From the NCBI RefSeq assembly GCF_000687475.1, contig NC_057316.1:3100001-3164000 (forward strand): a DNA stretch of 64,000 nucleotides. The letters are read 5' to 3'. The DNA is from Ustilaginoidea virens (Eukaryota > Ascomycota > Sordariomycetes > Hypocreales > Clavicipitaceae). The notes beneath the pieces were generated by a model. It was given only the letters and a program-made list of their open reading frames with translations, did no database searches and had not been told where the DNA came from. Shown piece after piece: positions 40,279-55,100 of this stretch (positions are counted from its first letter, which is position 1; each line of letters begins with the position of its first letter). The translations under genes were made by a program, and so were the position numbers.

Positions 40279-43070
40279 TCAAGAGGCGCCGCCTAGGGGA
40301 CCGTCTGTCCCACACACCGTAATAGGCTCCCGTATTGAAGCCTCCGGGCCATGACGCATCACAGACGCCGCCTGGGCAAAGAACGAGTTGGTGCGGATCG
40401 TTGTCGCTCGTAGCAGAGCCTTTGTTGGCACATGGTCCGTCAAGGACATTCTGTTCACCTTGAGCCGGAAGTCTTCCAGCATCTTGTGGGCCGCTTCAAT
40501 GTGTTGTCTCTCGGCCGCCATGAGGAAGAGATAGACCAGGAAGTTGCCGCACAGTATCAGCTGAGAACGAGCATCTGTTAAACCGTCAGTCAGCAAAGCA
40601 AAGCATATATTTGTTTTGCATGCCAGCAATACGGGCTTGTCGACAAAAACACTCTTTGTCATTTGGACACGGCCGTGCCTAGAAAACGAGCCACTTACGA
40701 CGACCCCAAAAGCCTCTCAAATCTCCAGCGCTGATGCCGACGAGATATTCCGTAAAATGCGTAAAGTCTGCCAGCGCATAAGGAAACCATTGCCGCAGGT
40801 TGGAATCCGGCATCGATTTGGACGCCTTTGTGGCAGGATGCATCAGGGCTCTGTATAAAAGGACCTTGGTGGCATAAAAAGACAAATGTAGTGAACCTGA
40901 CAAAAAAGAACATGTCTCGTTAGAATGTTGGGCAAGGACATGTCGCCAAACTGAACCCGTCATCCAAAAAACATCGGGTCAACTCACAGTTATAGCTTGC
41001 AATGGAGGGATCTCGGTTCCGAGGAATCACCAAGCACGTAGGAATCAGGCTGGGCCAGTCTTTGAGCTTGTCCTGAATGTCAACAAGCTGGGCACGGGCT
41101 TGTGCTCTGCCAAATGTTTCGGATAGCTTCATATTCACTTGGCTGGGGGGTGGCAAGAGGTGTCAGTAAATGAGTCAGTCGTTTTGCGCCTTGCGCCTTG
41201 CGCCTGGAGAAACAAGGGGGGTTTAGGGGGAGGGGCCGTGAGAGGGATGAGGGATGAGGGCAAAGATACAGGGGCATGCATTCCGACGTACAAGCTACAA
41301 TCCAGCACGCCTCGCAAATGTCTCGTGATCTTGACCAATTCTAGAAACCGAGCTCCCGACGAAACGTCAAAGTAAGCGTTTGGTAGGTCGACCAGGTAAC
41401 GCAGATCCTCCGGCACTTCCTCGTCGCAGCGGAGATCGTCAATGTCGACCACGACCGTGTTGAAGGAGCTCTCGCTGATATGAGGAGGATTTCCCAGCGA
41501 GATTGCCGCCCAGCAGTCGGTTATGAATACTGCCCACCAAAGCTTCTTGCGCAACTTCTTCTCCACGAATTCCAGGTTCCAATCGCTGGAGTCCTGGTGA
41601 AGACCAATCAGCTGTGCACAAGCCGTGGCCTGAGCCGCCAGGGTAAAGGTTGACGGTGCTTCCATGGCGTCTATGGAAGGTGGCTGGACATGTATCAGGA
41701 GTAGAAAGGCTTGTACGACGAACAGGTTCGGATTCTCTAGCTCCCTGCGAAGCGCTCTGTGGGCTTGATCTACAATCTCATGCTGGTGAAAAGGAAAAGG
41801 GTCGGCGTTGCGTGCGGCAGGATCCTCGTTCCAAAACACACAAGCAAGCGCGTACACAGCCCCGCGCAGACATGCAGGCAGCGACTTTCTGTTGCTCGAG
41901 TACCGGCGAAGAAACCGAACTTTGGAAAGGATGGGCAATACGGGATGCACATGCCTAAAGTAGAGCCGAACCAATACGTCTGCGTGCGGCCAGACCTTGG
42001 TCTCCATCGCATCCGAGGCTTCTTCCCTGGAGAGGTTGGTGTGCTTGGGATGTCCCATGGACAGGAAAAGGAAGTGTTGAGGCAGGTCATCGACGTCGGA
42101 ACCTCCGCGATGCAGTTGAACCACGTTGGCGTCGACGGTGGATGACTCGCTCAAGATGCCGTAGCTGAAGGCGTCGAGGACAAAGGGATCTTGCTCGGCT
42201 GTGCCGCCCAGAAAGTAGGTTGCTCTCCCAGGATTGTCCTCGAGGGTGTGAGCTGCGCTGGTGACGGAAGATTCTGGGGAATTCAGGGCTGGTTGTACAA
42301 TATCCATGCCGGTAATGCACGCGTCGTTTTCGCAGTTGCCCATGTCTCCGGCGAAGCCGAAGGATGGGTAGCCGGCTGAGCTTGTGTTGGCATCACTTCC
42401 GAAACGAGGAGAGTAATCACTTGCCGCGGAAGGCGAGGTGACGACGGGGGGACTTGATTTGGTGGTGGTTGGACTGCCCAAACTTCCGTTTAGCTCCCGC
42501 TCCGCTAGGGGTCCCGAGTTGATGGAGGCATGTTGAGCCTGACTGGGGCCTCCTCCTCCATGATGGCTGGTGCCGTGGTCAGGGTGCGAGTACTGGCGTG
42601 ATACTGGCCCATCGGTGGATATTGTCGACTGGCAAGTAATGCCTCTGCTCTTGCAGAAGGTGCCTACAGCGACAAGATTAGCGATCGCGGACGACCTCAG
42701 GTCCCAGGCGGGTAGCAAAGGAGAGAGAGAGGAGGAGGAGGAGGTATCGCGAAGCGTCGTCACGCAGCGCAACAACCCGTGGCAGCCCGCGGCAGCCCGC
42801 TGCGGCCCCGTCTTGATTTCGGGTCAAACAAGACTCACATGGAGGCTCGGTGGTGATGATGCAGGCCGTCTTCCTTCGACGACAGGCATCACACGGTCGG
42901 CTCTTGCGACTTCGTCTCTCTCTGGGCACGCCAAACGTGCTTTGTATCACAAACTTGCGGGGACGGCTCAGGCTTCCTGGGTCAGGGCCACCTTCGGACC
43001 GGCCAGCCGGAATGCGAGCATGATCGGGGGGATGGCCCGGGACATTGGAGCCGAAGCTTCCACCGTCCAT
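40279..43070 (-). CDS. Zn2Cys6 (Gal4-type) transcription factor with fungal-specific middle domain
   Basis: Five exons on the minus strand, 43070-42839, 42663-41292, 41142-40988, 40896-40699 and 40574-40279, add up to 750 residues in one frame. Introns are 175, 149, 91 and 124 bp with GTGAGT, GTACGT, GTGAGT and GTAAGT donors. The first intron splits the zinc cluster; joined, it reads C60-x2-C63-x6-C70-x7-C78-x2-C81-x6-C88, a complete binuclear cluster, preceded by a basic R-E-R-R-S-R-K-S-R-P stretch. Residues about 110-260 are Ser/Thr/Pro/Gly-rich and likely disordered. The fungal transcription-factor domain begins near R-L-Y-F-R-H-V-H-P-V-L-P-I and continues through K-K-L-R-K-K-L-W-W-A. A nuclear, CGG-binding regulator is inferred; target genes are unknown. 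The start at 43070 is the first true ATG of the frame (GGCCATGGAC). Confidence 0.9.
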
Positions 43071-43272
43071 GGCCGTGACGTTCGGCAAAGTTGTGCTTCA
43101 AGACAATGAGCGACGCAGGCGACACTTCGGCCTACCTTCTGAATCGTTTGAAAGTGTGTCGGCGAACATTGTCGGCAAAGCCTTGAACGGGGGGAGGAGA
43201 GCCAACAAGTTGACCGACAAGGTCGCGTAGGACATAGTGGTTCCATGGCGGGTGTCCATTTGTGGGCGCATG

Positions 43273-43377
43273 CGGGGGGGGGCGAGGGAGGAGGGGGGGG
43301 GAGGGAGGGGGGGAAGAGGGAGGGGGGGAAGGGGGAGGAGGGGGGAAATGGGGGGAATGGGGGAAGGAGAGAGGGGC
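43273..43377. repeat. G-rich polypurine tract
   Basis: Over 100 bp of almost pure purine on the plus strand with many G runs of 4 to 8, about 200 bp upstream of the regulator start codon (minus strand). It has G-quadruplex and triplex potential. Confidence 0.85.
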
Positions 43378-44871
43378 GGTCGTCAGGTTTGCAGGAATTC
43401 TGTTGGTTGCCGTTGCACAAGCCGCCGCTTTGGCACTAGCTGAAACGCAATTCCTGGGCTTTGATTGGCTGAGTCCGCCCGTTGGCGCGTCTACCCCCGT
43501 CTACCGTTGCAGCTGACAGCCGGCAGCGCAGCTGGAAGTCCGTGTAGCGTTAGCGCGGCATGGCCTAGCGTAGCCCCTTGGTCAAGTCAGGACCGCTCGG
43601 CGATTATTATTTTGGGGCTATTTCACGCCTGATAGGCAGGCGAAACATTGTCGCCACGTGGTGCTTACCGCCCAGGTATCTCACGCATTGCCTGTGCGCA
43701 AAAAGAAAAAAAAAAGAAAAAGGAAAAAAAAAAAAAAGAAAAGGGACTTGCTGGCGCTGCATCATCCATCATCAGTGGCAGGCAAGTGCTCCGACCGCGG
43801 AACCGGGAAAACCATCGAGATTCACCAAGACTCGTAGCACATGACATGCTTCGCTTTGGCAGCCGGGGTTTTGCAAACGATATCCTTTTCACCTTTTGAC
43901 AGTATGACGCACCTCAAAGGTAACCCAACCCCCAAGCAGCCCCAGTAAACTCATGCCCATGTTGGACAAGAGAGGATTGCGGACATGGGGCGGGAGACGT
44001 CAGCTTGGATGCAAGCGCGGCAAGGCAAGTTCAGGTACGGAGCAGGTTGCCTGAGTGGTTTCGGGGTATGTAAATAGAGTAATCCGTATTCTGTACTCCG
44101 TACTCCGTACTCTATACCGGGAAACGGGAAAGTTGGCCGAAGCTAGACCGTTCTTTCCATGGCCGCAGAAGAGAAAAGCATAGGCGATCGATGAGGCATA
44201 TCCTTGTCAAACGCAAAACCCAAGTCGCGTCGTTCCTTGCCTTGTGTCTGACTGGGGTCATGAAGGTGTCGAATTTCCGATAAAGTAGGGAGGGTTTGCC
44301 CCCGTCTTGCCGCTTCAGATATCTGAAGCCAGCCGTCCGCGACTACTTTCGACAACCCACGAATCAGCCAGCTCTCTGCGTGGGTCAAAGTTAACTCGTC
44401 TGCTCAAATCTGGCATCCGACGACGGAAAAAAAAAAAAAAAAAGTGGAAAAAAAAAAAAGAGAAAAAGAAACGGGTTCCATTCCTTTGGGCGCGGCATGG
44501 CGTGTTGTCGTAAGCCAGCCCGCAGCCCAACAACTATGTACTGTACTGTACTGTACGGAATACTGCGGACGAAAATGTGCCCTCCCTCCTCCTGTCCGGA
44601 TTCCCCTTCTTCGGGAACAGACCGACGCCAACACACCGCAAGCCTTCTATGCCGACGTGTAGAGACGCAGGATGCCAGGCGCAGGAAGCAAAGCAAAGCT
44701 TGAGGCAAGCGTTGGGGATCCCCAGAGGAAACACGCCGACGAGATTATCTCCGGGCCATTGCGTCGGCTAACTTTGATGGGTGTCGACGCTAATGCAGAT
44801 GGACGCAACAAGCTGAGACGACGGGTCCCGAGTTGTGCAGCGTTTCACACGAACGTTCCAGTCGTCCGTCT

Positions 44872-44912
44872 CGTCCGTCTCGTCTCGTCTCGTCTCGTCT
44901 CGTCTCGTCTGT
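44872..44912. repeat. (CGTCT)n pentanucleotide repeat
   Basis: About eight units, two with CCGTCT variants. The complementary pentamer GAGAC recurs at 57667-57693. Confidence 0.85.
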
Positions 44913-45672
44913 TCTGTCCAGCGGGACAAGAAGAACCATTCAAGGTTGTTGTGGACAGCCATGCATCATGCGGTTAGCATTTGCATTGGGTAATTTGGGT
45001 AATTTGGGTAATGGGCGACGCGACGCAGCTCGCGGGGTTGCCGTGCATGAAAGCAAGGCAGGAGCCGGGGAGTCAGCCTCCTTCCTCGCAATTGATCCTC
45101 TCTCGCCTCCTTCCCAGCCTCCTGGTTTGTCTCCCTCAAGCCAAGGCCGGTTTGATTTTGATGCTCAATTTGCCATCAGCGTCACGTCTTGTCACAACAC
45201 CCATGTCCCAATGACCATGGACGGACCAACTCGGAAAACCACCTGCATCAAGGCAGTTGAGGAATATTGAAGCAAAGGCAGGAGAATGAATGAGTCTTCT
45301 TCCGTGCTTGCTTGCAGCCTTACGGAGTATTGAGTACTCCGTACACAACGAAGGAACAGTCTCGAGAGGTGTGGCTGACACTGCCTGCCGCTGCAAGCGC
45401 CTTGGGACATTTGCACAAAATACAATGCTTGCTCTAAGATCCAATAAGTGTTTGCATGCATGATTTGATTGACTGGAATCATGTGTCATGCGCCAAGCCA
45501 AGCATCAGCAAGAATTTCCATATGCAAGCATCCGAGGCATTTAGTTGCTTCTTCTTGTACGTTTGCCATGCCCTCCAGCCGGGAAACTAGCCGCCCTGAT
45601 TAGCTTCGGTACCTACTTATACCTTCCAAAGTCGAAATTGAACCCCTCGTTTCTCCCGGAAAAACTTACCTA

Positions 45673-45698
45673 CATACCTACCTAGGGAGGTAGGTATG
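45673..45698. repeat. Perfect 11-bp hairpin with AGGG loop
   Basis: Arms CATACCTACCT and AGGTAGGTATG around a 4-base loop, about 370 bp beyond the THI4 stop on its 3' side. Perhaps a relic of the TAGGTACCTA palindrome family. Confidence 0.7.
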
Positions 45699-46064
45699 GA
45701 GCAGAGAAATGGACAAGTACCAGGCATTCCGGACGCCCATTGTGTCAAGAACGTCTACTCTACGTCTGACTGCGACAGCGCTGACCGAACCGAACCGAGC
45801 CAAAGACAAGCAAGCATTGAGACAGAATACACCAGTTGAGCGGGATTTTTCACCGCTGGCTTGAACGAAGGGCATTACATTTCAGTCTGGGTTGCCAGCT
45901 ACAGTTCTTCCTGTCAAATTTTGTGCAACAATTGTCGCGTTCCCGAACCGTTACCCCCCCCCCCCCCCCCCCCCACCCTTTCAGCACATTCTGTTCCTCT
46001 TCTTTTGACTTTTGACCAATTTTTTTTTAAACAAATCTCCCTCGTGTCATGACGATGACGGTCC

Positions 46065-47366
<1,302 letters not shown>

Positions 47367-47412
47367 CTGAGGTGAGACCAAGATCGGATAGAGTACCACG
47401 AAAAGGAGCCAT
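47367..47412 (-). other. Second upstream ORF in the THI4 leader
   Basis: An ATG at 47412 in a good context (AATCATGGCT) follows a possible acceptor (TTTCACAG). With the 47366/47125 intron removed it reads MAPFRGTLSDLGLTSDPP and stops at the same TGA that overlaps the THI4 start. With the intron retained it stops at a TAG (47256-47254) just before the aptamer. Whether it is within the transcript is not known. Confidence 0.45.
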
Positions 47413-50400
47413 GATTGCTGTGAAATCACGGGGGTCTGTGTACCGTGTCTCTATCGGATGGTGGAGTGGTTCTGGGAACGCGGTCAGTGTTGAGCTTGTC
47501 CATCTGTTCGTTCACCTGCAGTCCCAAGGGGCGTGGGGAAGGAAACATGGAGCATCACAGACGAGTGAGTGTTTTAAACTTGAATGTCGACCAGACTGGT
47601 TGATGGTTGATGGTTGATGGTTGATTGACGGTTGATGGCTGACCGTTGAAGCAGTGTCAAGCTAGAGGGAAAAGCGCCAAGACAGAGGGGGGTTGCGTGA
47701 GGGGTTTTTATATTCCCCCAACCCTCCCCTCCCCTCCCATGGTGGGCGGGGTTTGAGTTTGATACAATATGTAACCAAGATACATAACCCACAGCGAGAA
47801 TCATCATGCCCAAAGTCGCCGTCACATGTTGGCGCCTGTTTGGTCAAGGGCTCCTCGTCCGTGTCCATCGGGCCCGCCGCCAGTATCCAGTACTTGGTGC
47901 GATGCATCGGTGGGCGACGTAGAATTGACGCAAGGGCTGGATGGATGCTTTTGCCCCTTCCAATCGGGCCGAGTTTGGCCATTGAGTTCTGATGGTGGGG
48001 TCCGACCACTTTTTCACGCTTTGTTTCTTCTACTCTTCCTTTCCTTGTGTCTCCTTCTTCTTCGTCTGGTCGTCTGGTTTTGTTCACCAACCAGCCCCAA
48101 ACACAGAAACTCGCCGGCCTTATTTACGACACCCTGCCACGACTGCCACGACTGCCACGACTGCCCTACCCTCTCGGCATGTTTTGCTCAGCAAGCGGCC
48201 GACACCCCGAGCAGCGGATCGCAACAGTCACGGGCCATCCAGTCCGACACGGTCCTGTTTGATCCCTCGGGATGTGGCCCCGGCCCCTCGGCTCCCGAAC
48301 GGCCAGTCGGCCTCCTTCGACCAAGAGAGTCAAGTCTAGAGACGGAATCAACCTCTTTTAAAACCACGTCTGTCTGTCTTGGGAACACTTGTTCCCCTCC
48401 CAACGTAGCTGCCATGGCCCGACCCTCCAGGTTTGGCCATCTCATCCACCTTGTGCGCCGGCGCTCTCTCGTCATCCATACCCATCTCCGCGAGTCCTTC
48501 GACGCCGGTGGAATCTCATCGCAGCCCCATCCCGGCTCTCAGTCTGGCATCCTACAAAAGACAGCCTGCGTCGCGGTGTCTTTCGTCCCAAACAGGGGGT
48601 GCCAGTATTGTCATTCATCAGTTGGTTTTCCGGACCGGAGAATCCAGCCAGGTAATCAAGACAACGGCAAGCTGCTACTAGATGCCGGGTCCAGATGAGG
48701 GCTAGGTGTCATGCGACAGCGTCGCAACGGTCTCCCAGCGGGCAATAACGGGTCATCGGCCGCGAAGCACCCTATCCACGACAAGCAAAGCAAGCCATTC
48801 TCCTCAAGACGTGGAAGCTTGTGGAGCGTCGTGTTTCCCGAAGCGCGGGGACAGGCCCGTCGGTCCCCGTCTTTTCACTTCAGAGTGTGCGCTGCTGCCG
48901 TGGTACCTGCTTCTGCGCACCGCAGCGATTTCGAGACGCTCATCCTGTAAACACGCCTGGCGGCGGGCGCTTGTTGCCGAGGCTCCGAAAGAGTTGGCGA
49001 GGCGAAATCCCCGGGGTCTGTCTTGCTTGGATGAAGCTCATTCACACTCAAGCTAGGAACGAGACGAGTGGGGTGCAGAGTCAGCATGATCAGCGGCGCT
49101 GGTCAAGGACCGGGGCCTGCCCTCGGCATACATACACATGCTCGCTCGCGGCTTCGTAGTCGCAGAGAAGCAGCTCCGAGAGAAGCCTAGGGGAAATGCT
49201 AGGCAGCACCTGGGAAATCGACCCCGACATCCTCGAGGGGGGCATCCATGCAATTCTCGCAGCTTGTCCATGCCCAGGCAGTAGGGTGATGCAGCCACCG
49301 GAGACGGCAACTGGGCTGGCTGGAAACACGCCCGACGCGACCGGCATGGCTTGGATGGGCAAAGAGTTGTCCTGGCACGAGCGGGGATCGTGGAATCCAA
49401 CGCAATCTACTCCGCAGCTGGCAAACGGACCCGGTTCCCCAAGGTCGAGCTGGAAAGAGACCCCCCGATGTCGCAGCAGGGTCGCCTGGTTCCCTCGAGA
49501 TCACTTTTACTCCTCGTGTGCGGTCACCAAGGGTGCCTTCAAAGGCCCCCTTCAACGACCATGGAAAAAACGCCGATGGGTTGGAATTGCCTCCACAGCG
49601 CATGCGCCAACGGCTCTGCGGGAAGGAACATCTATAAAGAGAGTCGGAACTCTTGTCAGGCAGTGGAAAACTCGCACGTCGCGGCAAGAGATGTAGCGGC
49701 GCGGCGGCGACAGATAGAACCACCAACACAACGTGCAGGCAGGTCTTGTCGCCTCACCGTTCCAGAACTCCCTAGAGCATCGTGTGTGGTGTGATGTAGA
49801 AATCGTATCCCATTGCCATTGAGCTTGTCACGGAGCTTGAGGCAAGCCTGGCCTTTCCGTGCCCAAGCCTCTTCCTCTTTGATGGAGCCTTTTCCACCGC
49901 TCCCTTGAGTCGAGCATCAGATTGCTGTTCCTTCGGTTTGCCATTCGGTTTCACATGTATGCATTTGCGTTGTCCCGTCACGCATCTGCCTAGCAAATGA
50001 ACCCGTTCGCCTTACAAGCCGAGCCATTCAACATTGGGAAAATGGTTGAACCGCGACGCCCGTTTCTTTTCTTTTTTGCTTCTCTTTTTTCTTTTTTTTT
50101 TTTTCCTTGGGATAGCCATGATAGATGGCCCATCCCGAGTCCAGCTCCCTTCTTCATGCGGCTCCCATCACGACTTACTCTCCTTGCAGACCTGACAAGC
50201 CGACGCCTCGCAGTGACGTAGTGTAGTGCGTGTGCAGGAGAAACGCCAAGCCAGCCACCGTCAAGTTCGGCGTCCTCCCACCGTCCGTTGTCGCCCTTGT
50301 CCTTGTGCTGGCTGGTCCATAGCAAACCCCTGTTGGCAAAAATAAATAAATCAATAAAAAGGTCCCAAAAAAAAAAAAAAACAAGTCGAGCAAACGTATC

Positions 50401-50580
50401 CAATCCCCGTAACGACGCTGGAAGCGCAGCGCAGCACGCAAATCCCGTTGACCTTGGGTTTCCTTCAGCCCAAAAATATATGGCTCTGTGAAACACCATC
50501 ACGGTCCGCCCCGCTGGATACCTGGATCATCAAGGCCATTCTAGGGAAAGAGCTGGAAGCCAAGGAAAAGCTGCGACGAG
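47413..50580. other. Start of a 16.6-kb region without supported genes
   Basis: THI4 promoter side, then sequence without a recognisable gene. Notable are tandem TGATGGT units (about 47600-47640), a CT-rich stretch (about 48010-48075), a 9-bp tandem CTGCCACGA (about 48134-48165), and T-, A-rich runs near 50090 and 50368. An ORF from an ATG in good context at 48414 (95 codons to 48698) shows no domain, and two other frames are also open there. It may be a short gene or chance. Confidence 0.45.
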
Positions 50581-53500
50581 GGTTTTTTTTTTTTTTTTTC
50601 TTCTTTTTTTTTTTTCCCTCGACGGCAAACCTCCAGACCAGGGTGGTTGGCTGCTTGTCTCGGCCCAACCTCTCTTCTTCGATATGGTCGTTTTGTCTTA
50701 GACAAGACGCATCCACCAACGATTCCCGGCTTGCAGGGACGATGTCGCCAGCTACTGATTGATTTGTGGTGGACGACACGACATCCGCAAGAAACAGGGG
50801 TCGTTTAGCCCACAAAAACTGCCAAACGCAACCCGTCAGACTCAGGTTGCTTATGCGGGCCATGTAAGCCAAAGGAGGCGTCGACGGGGGGTGGTGGTGT
50901 TTAGACAGAAACAGGCCTGGCTCCGGCCAGCATCTCTCTCTTTGGCGCCAGCCTAGTGTGTCCAACTCCATATTCCGTACTCGGCATTTTCCAGCAGCCC
51001 AAGCGGGCTCCCCTCCCCCAGTAAGTGCTTGACGAGTCTCGTATCACCATCGCAGCCACGCCCCTGTCGTACTGTGACGGCGAGCGGCGAGCGGGCGGGC
51101 ACTAATCATGGCGCGGACCCATTCGCCATGTCGGTAAGCCTTGGGTGCATGCACTCCATAACTGTGCTGTGCGACTGTCACTAACAAGTGTTGGTACTGC
51201 CTGGTACATATGGAGTAAACCGTTCGGAGCGATCCCAGAGCGATTGCCCCGGGCTTGCAAAACGCATGGATCATGGGGTACGGTACTCCGTACCGACTGT
51301 AAACCATTGCAGCATCACAATCATATCTCTCATTTTTGGTCGGCAAATCTTTCTGTTCAACACACCCCTTGGTTTGGTCCGACGCCTCAACTGACAAAGT
51401 CCGAATCGGCCTTGCAGAATGAATAGGAGAGTGGCTCAACAGCTGGGAATGATGACCGGAACATGTCCGCTGCCCGCGTTGGGTTGGCCACCGACAACTT
51501 TTCAATCGTAATCGAGAAGCAAAGCAGTCACGTCAAGGAACAGCCATCGAGCCTCGCAGACGGGACTTGCTCTTCTTTGACCTTTGTTTCTTACTCGTCT
51601 TTCCTTTCCTTCCTTCTCTCCAAAGCCCTCGTCAGGAAACGAACACGCTGTGCTCTTGCGTCTCCACGTCCACGCAACGTCTTGAAGGCGCGTCGAAATA
51701 CGACGAGGATATGGAGACAGAGGAGAGCAGTAACCGCCTCGTGCTGTCATCTGCACCTCCACCATTGCCTGCCACAGGCCGACTATGCGGGAACGAAAAA
51801 TCTCTCACTTGGTCCAGGCTCCCAGTCGGCCACGTTGGATTGGAGGTGTCACCACCCGAGGGTTTTCGGGCTTCGCTTGACACACAACGGGGAGCGAAAT
51901 CCGTATCATATTGATGTAGGACATGAGGTCAACTGGTGTTGGAAAGGATGGACGGTATGAACGACGCAAAGTCAACAAACCTTGATCGACGAAATGGTAA
52001 GGTATCATACATGGCCATTCCCACCCAACAAGCGGAAATACGGTAGCATCTATCTCCCCTGGCTTTTCCCCCTTGGCCTCGCTGCAACGTAGCTGCGAGG
52101 GCCGAGTAAGCCCCAAGATAAAGAGAGAACAAGATGTTGCAAAAACGGAGTCAGTGCTCCGTAGTCCGTAGTCCGTAGTCCGTACTCGTCGCAGGAAAGG
52201 GACGGTTCCCTCGGCCGAGACTAATGAATGCATGGGCGGCTTCGTCATGGTCTGTGTCCGACTGATCGAGCTCTTGAACAGGGGTCACCCTTTTTATCGG
52301 GTGTCGGGCATACGTCAAATCCAGAAACAACCCGTCCAACAAAGGTCCGCACGTGTTTTTTTTTCTTCAAGCTGACAGCTGCCAATCTATCCGCATTTAT
52401 GCTTAGGCCACTTTCCTTCTAGAGCGGCGAATCAAGTCGTGAGTCTGCCTACCAGGATCTCAAACCGGCGAGCGACCAGAGTAGGGGAAACGGGATAGCT
52501 TGTATAACTGCCTCCCTGTCTTTGCGCGGTGGCTGATACCACGAATAATAATAACAACAATAACAATAACAGCAGCAGCAGCCGCAGCCGCAAAGCAACT
52601 CCATTTCTGGACGACTCCGTATTGGCTTTCTCTTGGCCTTGACGTTGATAGGCAACCTCGGACCGGATGAGGGGCGTGAGGGTGCGACTAGTGAAATAAC
52701 AAGGTGGTTTCCCTTTGTGGCAGATGGCTGGCTGAATTCAATATGACGACACACCAACAAGGGCAGGGCGCGATACGTTTATTGTTGTGTGTGTGTGTGT
52801 GGCACGCATTGGGCGTTTGGGTGGCTTAGGAAGAAGTGAGGAACAGCCCAAGGTAGAGATAGAAAGGGGATAAATGGCACTTTTGATTCAAGCCTGCCGC
52901 ACAGGACAGCGGATGAACTCCTGAGATCCGACTGTAGTGGATGGAAGTTTCGGTCGAGTGCTGCACAGCGCACATGGCCGGCCCAGGGGCCATCCCGATG
53001 CTTGGGGGGTTATCTCAAACCCTTCCGCAGAGATCATCATAGTGCCAATGAGCGTCACATTTTTCCGGTGACCTGACGGTTGAAGAGATTGTTATCGGCA
53101 TATGGATGAAGCAGAAGCAATGAGGTCGCCGACCATGGCTATTCTGGTGGCACTCTGATGTGACCCCGTCAAATTTTCCAGATCGCCGAAGACACTTCGG
53201 TGTACGATAGCTCGACACAAAAGGTAGGGAGGGCAGTCCCCTATCACAGTGGGTGGGAAAGTTGAGTGGTTCACCGGTCAAGACGGCCGGAGAATCCAAG
53301 CATAAGCTGAATTTGGCCGGTCCTCCACTGGGTAAGATGTCTTTGCGTACACGGCATGTGAGCGCCTTAGTTGTGGCTGCTCCGGCCAGGCAGTCGCCTG
53401 GTTGTCATGGTGCAATGCATATGGGCCGTTAACTTCGCCGTGGCCGTCTCTTTCTGATACTTTGAGTCGTATGGGAATGTACTCTGTAGGTGCGGCTTAA

Positions 53501-55100
53501 TCCGTCTCATGTGGGCATTAAACGAAAGCGAGGTGAATGGCTGAGCCAGCCAAGCCTTGCACTAATCCATCCTGGAACAACTCACCAAAGCCCATCATTT
53601 TGTGGCGTTTCCTGCTCTCCCCATATCAGGGGTAGTTGAGAATGCATGTTCGCCTGAAAAGCTTGTTGTGAACAGCATTCACTGATTTAACGTGAATAAA
53701 TCTGAAGGAAGCAAAAACTCATCATGAAGCTTCGACCTGAGTAGGAGTTGGGGAAAGACCTTTAATGTCGCCGTGGAAAAGCGGGCTCTGAAACCCTTTT
53801 TTTTTTTTTTTTTTTTTGGTTTTTCCGCGTTTCCTTTCTTTTTGAAGCACACACGATATTTCAATGGTGCTGCCTTGCTGGAACTTGAGGAAGTCCTGCC
53901 TGTCCCCATGATGAGTATGGGGACCACGATACCGAGTTTCAGTAGACTGCATGTGGTTTCTCTTTTCTCTTTGGTGACTCGACTTGATTAAGTTCAGTGC
54001 CATTCCAGGGTCAGAATGCACAAGCCTAAGCGATTACGGAGTAGTGCCGATGAGGTTGGGGCCAGGCTATAACCAATCCACAGATGCAAGGGCACGCCAC
54101 GCTCACTTTGCTCTTTCCACGATCCTGGTCAGGACGAGGGAGCTAGGCGCAGTTTTTTTTAGTCTGCTCTCCTCGGGGAAGGAATGTGCCAATGGGACAC
54201 CTTTTCGGCCGAATGGCTTTTTGCTCTCGGACTTTGTCAACTTGGTTGTGACTTGTGGCTTCGACAGGGCCACAGACCCAATGCCTTCGGTACCTACCTA
54301 CTCCGTACCTGCTAGACCTTGGTTGCTTGGACGCTCTGTGACAAGGTGTTGCATTTCTAGCTACTGTAGTTAGTGCGGAATCTCCAATTGTTAATCCCTG
54401 TGCTGGGAAGGAGAGGGGGGGACGACCCATGCTTACGCGTGCCCCTCAGGACAAGAAGGACGTGGTGATGCTGCCTCCCTCATGGGCCCACGCTGGTCCT
54501 CGAAATTAATGCGTGGGCGATGGCTGCTACGCTGCATGCTGTCCTGTCCTAAGCCGAAGTGCTTTCCTATTTTGCGCGTCAAGCCAAAGCAAGGAGGCAG
54601 CGGCAGTGGACCTAGTTGGCAACAGCCGAAGGCCGACAAATGACAGCCAAAGCGGATGGAGTCGCTGATGGTGGTGGTGGTGCTGCTGCAGCGGTGCATA
54701 TGTATGTACGGAGCATCCATCTGCTGCATGCCTGACAGATGTGATTCACCATCAAGCAGCCAGACGCACCAGGCAGGGACTCACCCGCTTGCGCCAGGCT
54801 TCATTATTAGTCAAAAAGGTGATGAGCATCGTACCACAGATTTGGGAATCGTCTGATTGGCCATGGGGACGGGAATTGTCGAGATCAGAGAAGGATTCGA
54901 GAGGCGGCCTGCACGAGAACTTGCTTTTGTGACATGTCGAGGGAAAGAGAAAAAAAAAAAAAAAAAAAAAAAACTTCCAGATGCCTGGTGCTGTCTGTCA
55001 CTGCTGTGCTGTGGGAGCTGTACTCCGTACGCATCACCCGCCACGTCCTTGTGTAACAGGCGTTTGAATGGATATCACGGATTCCGTTCTTGAAAAAGGT
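50581..55100. other. Region without supported genes (continued)
   Basis: ORFs are below 170 codons, mutually overlapping, with no domain. T-runs at about 50583-50616 and 53798-53818, an A-run at about 54951-54973, an AAT/AAC run near 52544-52571, and a (GT)n run at about 52784-52800. TACTCCGTA-family words occur near 50975, 51285, 52155-52185, 52614, 54036, 54299, 54706 and 55021. Confidence 0.45.

Larger units (their letters stand above)
43071..46064. other. Intergenic region between regulator and THI4, about 3 kb
   Basis: No gene supported; ORFs are short and lack domains. Contents: a G-rich purine tract (43273-43377) in the regulator promoter; A-runs near 43703-43741 and 44427-44459; tandem TACTCCGTA (about 44094-44112); a GTACT run (about 44535-44556); (CGTCT)n (about 44872-44912); a TTTGGGTAA triple (about 44984-45012); paired TACGGAGTA/TACTCCGTA (45323-45348); a short perfect hairpin (45673-45698); and a C-run (about 45954-45974) near the THI4 3' end. 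Confidence 0.5.

Noticed and set aside
44872..44912. Possible CRISPR-like or telomere-like array
   Set aside because: A simple pentanucleotide microsatellite without spacers. No TTAGGG arrays occur anywhere in the window.
47826..48698. 290-codon plus-strand ORF
   Set aside because: The upstream half runs through a CT-rich promoter-like stretch. The part from the ATG at 48414 could be a short exon, but two other frames are equally open and no family is recognised.
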